This document shows, one piece after another, positions 1-4,849 of a DNA stretch of 5,279 nucleotides. A model generated the notes under the pieces. It was not told where the DNA came from. It was given only the letters and a program-made list of their open reading frames with translations, and made no database searches. Position numbers and translations under genes: made by a program. Position 1 is the stretch's first letter. Each line of letters begins with the position of its first letter. This stretch comes from Chloroflexota bacterium. Its GTDB lineage: Bacteria > Chloroflexota > Dehalococcoidia > Lucifugimonadales > UBA1127. The stretch lies in NCBI GenBank assembly GCA_028873745.1, contig JAPPNT010000202.1, positions 1,166 to 6,444 of the forward strand. Direction: 5' to 3'.

Positions 1-3000
1 CGGCGATGTCCAGCCCCGCCGACCGCCGCATGTTCTGGATGTTGTGCACCAGCTCCCGCGCCAGCCCCTCCTGCCGCAGCTCCGGCGTCAGGGTCGTTTC
101 GATGCCGACGAGCAGCGCGCCCTCGGACGCCGTAGCGATGCCGGGCATGTCTTCCACTTCGACGAGAAAGTCGCCCGGCTCGAACGTGAAGCCGCCGATC
201 TGGATGTTGCCGTATCCACCGGAGCGAAGGGCGGCCGCGACTGCAGCGGCGTCCGCCTCGGCGATGGCCTGCCGTGCCGCCCCCATGCTGGCGCCGAGCT
301 TCGGACCGAGCACGGGCAGGTTGGGCTTGAGCGTGAATCGGGCGAAGGACTCCGGGGCCGCGACCTCCATCGCCTTCACGTTCAGCTCGTCGAGCACCTG
401 TGACTCGATGAGGGGCAGCAGCTCCTCCTCTCCCTCCCGGGGGCTTACAAGCACCCGCGCCAGAGGCTGCCGCACCTTCACACCGCTCTTGCTGCGGATG
501 TTGCGTCCGAGACTGGCGATGCGCATGGCGAGGCGCACCGCACGGTCGAGGCGGTCGTCGATGCGCGACTCGTCGGCCTCCGGGAAGGCGGCCAGGTGAA
601 CGCTGTCCGGCGCCTTCGGGTCAACGGACACCACAAGGTTCTGGTACATCTCCTCGGCCACGAAGGGCGTCAGCGGCGCCAGCAGCTTGCTCAGCGTGAC
701 CAGGCACGTGTACAGCGTCTGGTACGCCGAGCGCTTGTCGCCGTCGTTCTCGCTCTTCCAGAACCGCCGCCGGCTGCGCCGCACGTACCACGTCGAAAGC
801 TCCTCGACGAACGCCTCGATCTTGCGGCCCGCGTCCGTCGGGTTGTAGCCGTCCAGCTCCTCGGTCACGTCGGCGACGAGCTGGTTCAGCTCCGACAGAA
901 CCCACCTGTCCAGCTGGGCCGTAGGCTCCACCTGCCCCGACGCGGCTGGGTCGAACTCGTCCAGCCGCGCGTAGGTGACAAAGAAGCTGTAGGTGTTCCA
1001 CAGCGTCAGCAGGAACCGCCGCACCGACTCCTCGACCAGGTCCTGCGAGAACCGCCGCGAGTTGCCGGGCGGCGCCGCCGTCAGCAGGTACCACCGCACC
1101 GCGTCGGCCCCGTGGGCGTTGATGACCGCCCACGGCTCCACGATGTTCCCCTTGGTCTTGCTCATCTTCTCGCCCTCGCCGTCCAGGATGAGGCCGAGGC
1201 AGATGACGTTGCGGTAGCTGATGTCGTTGCGCAGCAGCACGGACAGCGCGTGCAGGCTGTAGAACCACCCCCGCGTCTGGTCGACGCCCTCGCAGATGTA
1301 GTCCGCAGGAAAGCGGCCGTCGCTGAACAGCTCCGGCGCTCCGTGGGGGAAGTGGAACTGCGCGTACGGCATCGCACCCGAGTCGAACCAGCAGTCGAGC
1401 ACCTCCGGCGTCCGCCGCGCCTCGCCGCCGCACGCCGCGCACGGCACGACGACGCTGTCGATGTACGGCCGGTGCAGGTCGAGCCCCTCCGGCTCCAGCA
1501 CGCCGCGCGTTTCCGGCGTCGCCCGCTCCCGCAGTGCGTCCAGGTCGCCGAAGCACTCGTCCTGCCCGCACTCCTGGCACCGCCACACCGGGATGGGCGT
1601 GCCCCAGTACCGCTCCCGCGAGATGGCCCAGTCGACGTTGTTCCGCAGCCACTCGCCGAAGCGCCCCTCCTGGAAGTGGCCCGGGTACCACGAGATCTCC
1701 CGGTTCATGGCCACCAGGTCGTCCTTGTGCGCCGTGGTGTGGATGTACCACGATGGCTTGGCGTAGTAGAGCAGCGGAGTGTCGCACCGCCAGCAGAAGG
1801 GGTAGGTGTGGGTCATGGTGCCGTCCCGGTAGAGCAGCCCGCGCCGCTCCAGGTCCGCCCTGATGTCTGCGTCCGCCTCCTTGACGAACGTGCCCCCGCC
1901 CGGAAATCCCTCCGCCAGCACGCCCAGCATGTCGACGGTGTGGTGCGTCGGCAGCCCGAACTGCCGGCCGAGGTCGTAGTCCTCCGCGCCGTAGGCGGGC
2001 GCCGTGTGCACGATGCCCGTGCCGTCCTCGACGCCGACGTAGTCCGCCGGCAGGATGCGGTGGTGGAAGGGCGCGCCCTCGTGCTCCGTCGCGTTCTCGA
2101 AGGGCGGCGAGTACCGCAGCCCCTGCAGCTCGCTCCCCTTGAACGCGGCCTCCTCCGTCCAGCCCTCGCCCAGCACGTCCTCGACCCGGGCGCGGACCAG
2201 CAGCGCCCGCTCGCCGCTGTCCGGCGAGCGCATCAGCACGTAGTCCTCGTCCGGCGCGACGGCCAGCGCCATGTTCGCCGTCAGCGTCCACGGCGTCGTC
2301 GTCCACGCCAGCGCGGCGGGCGCGGCGCCGTCCCATCCGGCCTCGCTCCACCCCATGCGCCGCGCCGCGTCGAGCCCCGCGTCCTGCTTGGCCTCGAGCG
2401 GGAAGCGCACGTAGATGGACGGGTCCGGCGTGTCCTCCTTGTAGCCCAGCGAGACCTCGTGCGAGCTCAGTGAAGTCACGCAGCGCGGGCAGTGGGGCGT
2501 CACCCGGTAGCCCAGGTACACCAGCCCTCTGTCCCACAGCTCCTTGATGATCCACCAGCCCGTCTGGATGTAGCCGTTGTGGTAGGTGACGTACGGGTCG
2601 TCCAGGTCTATCCAGAACCCGACGCGCTCCGTCAGGTCCTCCCACTCGCCCTTGTAGCGCATGACGCTCTCGCGGCACAGCGCGTTGAACCGGTCGATGC
2701 CGTACTCCTCGATCTCCCGCTTGGTGGTGAAGCCCAGCTCCTTCTCCACCTCCAGCTCGACGGGCAGCCCGTGGGTGTCCCAGCCGCCCTTGCGGAAGGG
2801 CCGGTAGCCGCGCATGGTCTTGTAACGGGGGATGACGTCCTTGAACACCCGCGCCAGGACGTGGTGCATGCCGGGCGTGCCGTTGGTCGTCGGCGGCCCC
2901 TCGTAAAGCATGAAGAGGGGCTGGCCCTCCCGCTCCGACCACGTGCGCCGGAAGACGTCGCGCTCCCGCCAGAGCTGGAGTGTCCTGTCCTCCAGCTCCG

Positions 3001-3034
3001 GGAAGCTCACCTTACTGGACACCGGCTGAAACAT
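1..3034 (-). CDS. ileS: isoleucyl-tRNA synthetase, type 2-like, C-terminus cut by window edge
   Basis: Cytoplasmic class I aminoacyl-tRNA synthetase that charges tRNA-Ile with isoleucine and edits valine. The ATG at 3034-3032 follows AGGGAG (3041-3046) at six bases. The frame stays open for 1011 codons to the window edge. The last residues (NMRRSAGLDIA) lie in a block that normally precedes the last 40-60 residues, so little is missing. Visible landmarks: GPPTTNG then GMHH at residues 55-58 (HIGH position); GWDTHGLPVE just after; CPRC at 182-185 with CWRC at 414-417 (first zinc site); CP1 editing motifs WTTTPW at 244-249, HTAP at 343-346 and Asp352; WAISRERYWGTP; CQEC at 486-489 with CAAC at 532-535 (second zinc site); WFDSG; KMSKT at 623-627; then the anticodon-binding helical domain. 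Motif spacing shows no frameshift. The odd point is GMHH in place of HxGH, known in some mupirocin-hyper-resistant IleRS2 enzymes. Control by its own T-box suggests this is the housekeeping copy. The enzyme identity is certain; the type 2 assignment is likely. Confidence 0.97.
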   Translation of the reverse strand, partial: MFQPVSSKVSFPELEDRTLQLWRERDVFRRTWSEREGQPLFMLYEGPPTTNGTPGMHHVLARVFKDVIPRYKTMRGYRPFRKGGWDTHGLPVELEVEKELGFTTKREIEEYGIDRFNALCRESVMRYKGEWEDLTERVGFWIDLDDPYVTYHNGYIQTGWWIIKELWDRGLVYLGYRVTPHCPRCVTSLSSHEVSLGYKEDTPDPSIYVRFPLEAKQDAGLDAARRMGWSEAGWDGAAPAALAWTTTPWTLTANMALAVAPDEDYVLMRSPDSGERALLVRARVEDVLGEGWTEEAAFKGSELQGLRYSPPFENATEHEGAPFHHRILPADYVGVEDGTGIVHTAPAYGAEDYDLGRQFGLPTHHTVDMLGVLAEGFPGGGTFVKEADADIRADLERRGLLYRDGTMTHTYPFCWRCDTPLLYYAKPSWYIHTTAHKDDLVAMNREISWYPGHFQEGRFGEWLRNNVDWAISRERYWGTPIPVWRCQECGQDECFGDLDALRERATPETRGVLEPEGLDLHRPYIDSVVVPCAACGGEARRTPEVLDCWFDSGAMPYAQFHFPHGAPELFSDGRFPADYICEGVDQTRGWFYSLHALSVLLRNDISYRNVICLGLILDGEGEKMSKTKGNIVEPWAVINAHGADAVRWYLLTAAPPGNSRRFSQDLVEESVRRFLLTLWNTYSFFVTYARLDEFDPAASGQVEPTAQLDRWVLSELNQLVADVTEELDGYNPTDAGRKIEAFVEELSTWYVRRSRRRFWKSENDGDKRSAYQTLYTCLVTLSKLLAPLTPFVAEEMYQNLVVSVDPKAPDSVHLAAFPEADESRIDDRLDRAVRLAMRIASLGRNIRSKSGVKVRQPLARVLVSPREGEEELLPLIESQVLDELNVKAMEVAAPESFARFTLKPNLPVLGPKLGASMGAARQAIAEADAAAVAAALRSGGYGNIQIGGFTFEPGDFLVEVEDMPGIATASEGALLVGIETTLTPELRQEGLARELVHNIQNMRRSAGLDIA

Positions 3035-3040
3035 GCTGCG

Positions 3041-3062
3041 CTCCCTGCCGGGCTTGCCCGGC
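3041..3062 (-). promoter_or_regulatory. Ribosome binding site of ileS abutted by a GC-rich hairpin
   Basis: AGGGAG at 3041-3046 lies six bases before the ileS ATG. Directly upstream, 3047-3062 is a perfect palindrome (GCCGGGC, AA, GCCCGGC) that would fold as a six-pair stem with a four-base CAAG loop. It lies after the T-box terminator, so it exists only in read-through transcripts. It could be an mRNA-stabilising 5' structure or could affect ribosome loading. The stem does not include the ribosome binding site itself. Confidence 0.6.
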
Positions 3063-3066
3063 GCAT

Positions 3067-3095
3067 AAAAAATCCCGTCCCCGGAAAGGGACGGG
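3067..3095 (-). terminator. Intrinsic terminator of the ileS T-box attenuator
   Basis: In the transcript, CCCGTCCC (3088-3095) pairs with GGGACGGG (3074-3081) as an eight-pair stem around a short loop, followed by six U residues (3067-3072). The 5' arm is also the 3' side of the antiterminator: the CCCG and CCCTT segments can instead pair with CGGG and AAGGG around the T-box sequence. The two folds are mutually exclusive, which is the standard transcription-attenuation layout. Read-through would occur when uncharged tRNA-Ile stabilises the antiterminator. Confidence 0.93.
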
Positions 3096-3345
3096 TCTGT
3101 TTGCCCGCGGTACCACCCTTATTCAGCCCCCGGCAACGGGGGCCGCACTCTGGAGGGCGCAATCACGCCCCTGCCCGTGGTAACGGTGGGCTTCCGGTGC
3201 GGCCTACCAGGCGAGACCGCCGGGGTCTCGCTCCTTCGGGGCACGGCTCGGGAGGGATACTCGCTGGGCGCCCGCCTGTCCGCTTCCACCGTTCCGGACT
3301 CGCTGGAGGCTGCGGCACCAGGTACTGGTCTCCGTCATCGCCTTT
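3067..3345 (-). ncRNA. T-box riboswitch leader of ileS (isoleucine specifier)
   Basis: A tRNA-sensing leader that raises ileS transcription when uncharged tRNA-Ile accumulates. The conserved T-box AGGGTGGTACCGCG is exact at 3106-3119; its TGGT pairs with the ACCA end of tRNA-Ile. Stem I is readable from about 3343. It has a K-turn (GATGA opposite GA between GGC/GCC and CGG/CCG), an AGTA on the 5' side of the specifier loop, and ATC on the 3' side at 3256-3258 as the Ile specifier. Above it is a stem CTGG/CCAG, the AG-bulge consensus AGCGA at 3300-3304, and the apical GGTGGAA at 3284-3290, the two motifs that interlock to stack on the tRNA elbow. Further hairpins are at 3211-3231 (Stem II), 3155-3170 (Stem III) and 3126-3143. 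The terminator ends at 3067. The 5' end is inferred from the promoter. Confidence 0.96.
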
Positions 3346-3350
3346 CAGTC

Positions 3351-3380
3351 ATGCTAGCAGTGCGCCGGAGGGGCCGTCAA
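3351..3380 (-). promoter_or_regulatory. Promoter of the ileS T-box transcript
   Basis: TTGACG (3375-3380, five of six matches to the -35 consensus) is separated by 18 bases from TAGCAT (3351-3356, four of six matches to the -10 consensus). Transcription would begin near 3344-3345, just before Stem I of the T-box. The -35 box contains the TGA stop codon of the upstream sortase gene. So ileS appears to have its own promoter packed directly against the previous gene, although read-through from the sortase cannot be excluded. Confidence 0.65.
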
Positions 3381-4285
3381 GAAAGCGCCCGGTTCAGCCG
3401 CGCCCCCACCAGCTCCGCCGTCACCACCACCCGCTCGTCGTACACAAACTTGGGCCACGAGCACACGAGTGTCGCCGTGCGGCCGTCGGAGCCCCAGAAG
3501 GTGACATCCTCCTGCTTCATGATGCGGAACTCCGTCGCCTGGTACAGGAAGCTGCCGTCGTCGCTGTCGACGATGACGTAGACCGCCTCGCCCCGCCGCA
3601 TGAAGTCGTGGACCTTGGGCAGGTCGCGAAAGACGGCGCCCTCGTCCCTGAACGGACTCTCCAGGTGCCCGAAGAGCCACGTGTTCCCCAGCTCGCCGGG
3701 CGTCGTGTGGCCCGGGATGATGCCGACGTCGAAGATGGGCGATTCGTACTTGAGGTGCCCCTCGTCCGTCGTGATGACGCCCAGCTCGATGGTCGACGCC
3801 GTCAGCCCGATGATCGGGATGCGGACGAGCGTGGCCGGCGCCAGCCCGGACTCCGGCAGGTTGAGCTCAGAGATGGGCAGGTATTCCGCCGTGAATGCGG
3901 GCGCGCCCCGTTCGACGGCCCAGAAGGGGTTGTCCCAGTCCTGCGGCGCCGCATTCCAGTGCCCGTAGACATCGGCGAGCGAGGCTGCCGACGGCGCCGC
4001 GTCCGTCACCTCCGTCGGCGTACTCGGCGCGACGGCGGCCGGCGACTGTGCTTCCGGGGTCGCTGCCGGCGCCGCCATGTCCTCCAGCTCCTGCTGCGTG
4101 GGGAGCGTCGGCGCCGTTGCCACGACGACGATCGGCTCGTACCGCTCGTCGATGTAGGCCTGGTACCCGAAGAAGCCGCCGGCCACGGCCAGGAGCAGCG
4201 CGCCGCCTCCCAGGAGCAGGAGGCCCAGGCGCTTGCTGTTTGGAGGGCCGGCAATCTGGCCGTCATGCGTCGCCAATGGACTCAC
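3377..4285 (-). CDS. sortase-family transpeptidase, membrane anchored
   Basis: A 302-residue extracytoplasmic cysteine transpeptidase. Such enzymes join sorting-signal proteins to the cell wall or to pilin subunits. Residues 1-19 are a short polar tail, about 20-42 one hydrophobic helix (GLLLLGGGALLLAVAGG), and about 55-105 a low-complexity Ala/Pro/Thr/Glu stalk. The sortase fold follows, starting near residue 146. The triad is visible: His207 in GNTWLFGHL, Cys275 in ATLVCSW, Arg285 in VYDERVVV. The PGHTTPGELGN run before the His resembles class D/E-like sortases. The Cys neighbourhood departs from the usual TLxTC: the residue before Cys is Val, not Thr. The start given is GTG at 4285. A TTG three codons later (4276) has a better-spaced GGTGA and may be the true start. 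No substrate with a sorting signal lies in the window, so the target is unknown. Family assignment is strong; subclass is uncertain. Confidence 0.9.
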   Translation of the reverse strand: MSPLATHDGQIAGPPNSKRLGLLLLGGGALLLAVAGGFFGYQAYIDERYEPIVVVATAPTLPTQQELEDMAAPAATPEAQSPAAVAPSTPTEVTDAAPSAASLADVYGHWNAAPQDWDNPFWAVERGAPAFTAEYLPISELNLPESGLAPATLVRIPIIGLTASTIELGVITTDEGHLKYESPIFDVGIIPGHTTPGELGNTWLFGHLESPFRDEGAVFRDLPKVHDFMRRGEAVYVIVDSDDGSFLYQATEFRIMKQEDVTFWGSDGRTATLVCSWPKFVYDERVVVTAELVGARLNRALS

Positions 4286-4302
4286 CCCGTGGACGCTGGT
4301 GT

Positions 4303-4319
4303 GTATGGTTCGAGCATAC
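4303..4319 (-). promoter_or_regulatory. Possible sortase promoter -10 box within a small dyad
   Basis: The 95-bp gap between the zinc-ribbon gene and the sortase contains TATGCT on the minus strand (4313-4318, four of six matches to the -10 consensus). It falls within a dyad GTATG-N7-CATAC (4303-4319), about 20 bases before the sortase start. No convincing -35 box is present, so co-transcription with the zinc-ribbon gene is equally possible. There is no terminator in the gap. Confidence 0.25.
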
Positions 4320-4380
4320 CACGCCTGCGAGCGCCCGGTGCGGATGGCTGCGCGGTGGCCTGCGCCCTTGGGAGCGCGGA

Positions 4381-4593
4381 TCAGCGGGGCCGCGGGGTGT
4401 GACCTGCGCCGCTGTTGATGGGCTCATTCAGATAGATGTCGCCATTGCGGATCTTCATATTGAACCCGCATTGGGGGTTGGTGCACGCCCAGGCCTTGAA
4501 TTGGATGGTCGATCCCTGGCCACCAAAGTCGGAGAGTGGCACTAGGTCGCCGGCGCTGCAGTGACGGCAAATGGGGAAGTGGCCTGTATCCAA
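4381..4593 (-). CDS. small zinc-ribbon-like protein, 70 residues, function unknown
   Basis: I do not recognise a named family. The protein has a CxxC pair (Cys9, Cys12, in ICRHC) near the N-terminus and a CxxxxC pair (Cys37, Cys42, in ACTNPQCGF) about 25 residues later. This is the layout of a four-cysteine zinc ribbon joined by a beta-hairpin. The C-terminal third (KIRNGDIYLNEPI, then a basic PRPR end) has no further motif. There is no signal peptide or membrane helix, so it is probably cytoplasmic. The start is TTG at 4593, chosen because AAGGAGGT (4598-4605) stands four bases upstream and no ATG fits. The gene is less GC-rich than ileS. It lies 95 bp ahead of the sortase on the same strand and may share a transcript with it. 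Nucleic-acid or protein binding is plausible for such a fold but not shown. Confidence 0.8.
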   Translation of the reverse strand: MDTGHFPICRHCSAGDLVPLSDFGGQGSTIQFKAWACTNPQCGFNMKIRNGDIYLNEPINSGAGHTPRPR

Positions 4594-4597
4594 CTGG

Positions 4598-4605
4598 ACC
4601 TCCTT
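4598..4605 (-). promoter_or_regulatory. Ribosome binding site deciding a TTG start
   Basis: AAGGAGGT, a full match to the anti-16S tail, lies four bases before the TTG at 4593-4591. Its strength and spacing are the main reason for accepting the 70-residue frame with a rare start codon. Confidence 0.85.
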
Positions 4606-4628
4606 GCCCAGAGAGCCGCGCGATGCGC

Positions 4629-4653
4629 TCTGGCCGGTCGCACACCGGCCAGA
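4629..4653 (-). repeat. Perfect 10-bp inverted repeat in the zinc-ribbon gene leader
   Basis: TCTGGCCGGT and ACCGGCCAGA are exact reverse complements separated by five bases (GTGCG on the minus strand). The repeat lies 23 bases upstream of the AAGGAGGT site of the zinc-ribbon gene. No T run follows on either strand, so it is not a classical intrinsic terminator. It could be an mRNA leader hairpin or a protein-binding operator. Confidence 0.75.
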
Positions 4654-4684
4654 CCTCGGGCGTTCTTGGGGCGATTGAGTCTCG

Positions 4685-4713
4685 TTAGACGCAGTGTATT
4701 ACAGTTCGTCTAA
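4685..4713. repeat. 29-bp near-perfect palindrome, candidate operator
   Basis: Around a central T at 4699, 12 of 14 base pairs are symmetric: outer arms TTAGACG/CGTCTAA (seven pairs, perfect) and inner arms TGTA/TACA (four pairs, perfect), joined by three bases on each side of which one pair also matches. No T run follows on either strand, which argues against a terminator. On the minus strand it overlaps a weak candidate promoter for the zinc-ribbon gene: TTGTAG at 4717-4722, 18 bases, then TACACT at 4693-4698. That position would suit a repressor site. Confidence 0.6.
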
Positions 4714-4762
4714 AAACTACAAGTGAGGGCAGAATTTTCATTGGCTTCCCTAGTGGGCCTGC

Positions 4763-4772
4763 AGTATATAAT
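4763..4772. promoter_or_regulatory. Overlapping -10-like boxes on both strands
   Basis: The plus strand carries an exact TATAAT at 4767-4772, and the minus strand carries TATACT (five of six) at 4763-4768. Neither has a good -35 hexamer at 16-18 bases; the plus strand has only TTGGCT at a 20-base gap. In a GC-rich genome an exact -10 box is uncommon by chance, but the AT-rich setting weakens this argument. If active, the plus-strand promoter would drive the candidate start at 4850. Confidence 0.35.
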
Positions 4773-4774
4773 GA

Positions 4775-4804
4775 GGTTCTACAATAGCGTCCATCCGTAG
4801 AACC
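4775..4804. repeat. 8-bp perfect inverted repeat with 14-bp spacer
   Basis: GGTTCTAC (4775-4782) and GTAGAACC (4797-4804) are exact reverse complements. It begins two bases after the plus-strand TATAAT and lies before the plus-strand ribosome binding site at 4837. It may be an operator or a leader hairpin. No T run follows. Confidence 0.6.
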
Positions 4805-4849
4805 AATGCTAAATCAAAACAATGAACCCCAATACCGGAGGAACGGCTA

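Noticed and set aside
596..2473. Long open frame of 625 codons on the plus strand
   Set aside because: It is antisense to ileS, rich in Arg/Val/Pro/Leu, and has no recognisable motif. It is the usual shadow of a GC-rich gene; the minus-strand frame carries every IleRS motif.
621..2942. Long open frame of 773 codons on the minus strand, in a different frame from ileS
   Set aside because: Its translation is Arg/Gly/Ala-rich without domains, while the overlapping frame encodes continuous IleRS. It is a shadow frame, not evidence of a frameshift; motif spacing in ileS is normal throughout.
3007..3066. Possible upstream ORF starting at an ATG just after the terminator U run and overlapping the ileS start
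   Set aside because: Only 19 codons, preceded by T residues instead of a ribosome binding site, and its start lies within the terminator tail.
3126..3143. GC-rich hairpin that could be a separate terminator
   Set aside because: No U run follows on the minus strand, and it lies inside the T-box leader just before the antiterminator, where such a stem is expected.
2492..4402. 636-codon plus-strand frame spanning the T-box and sortase
   Set aside because: It crosses a structured RNA leader and a gene with a clear catalytic triad on the other strand. The translation is compositionally biased, and no supporting ribosome binding site was noted.
4424..4645. 73-codon minus-strand frame overlapping the zinc-ribbon gene
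   Set aside because: It would start inside the leader hairpin region without a ribosome binding site and destroys the four-cysteine pattern. The other frame has AAGGAGGT and a zinc-ribbon layout.
4775..4804. Considered as a tRNA fragment or phage attachment site because of the GGTTC sequence
   Set aside because: No acceptor stem, anticodon arm or CCA-end context can be built around it, and no integrase lies in the window.
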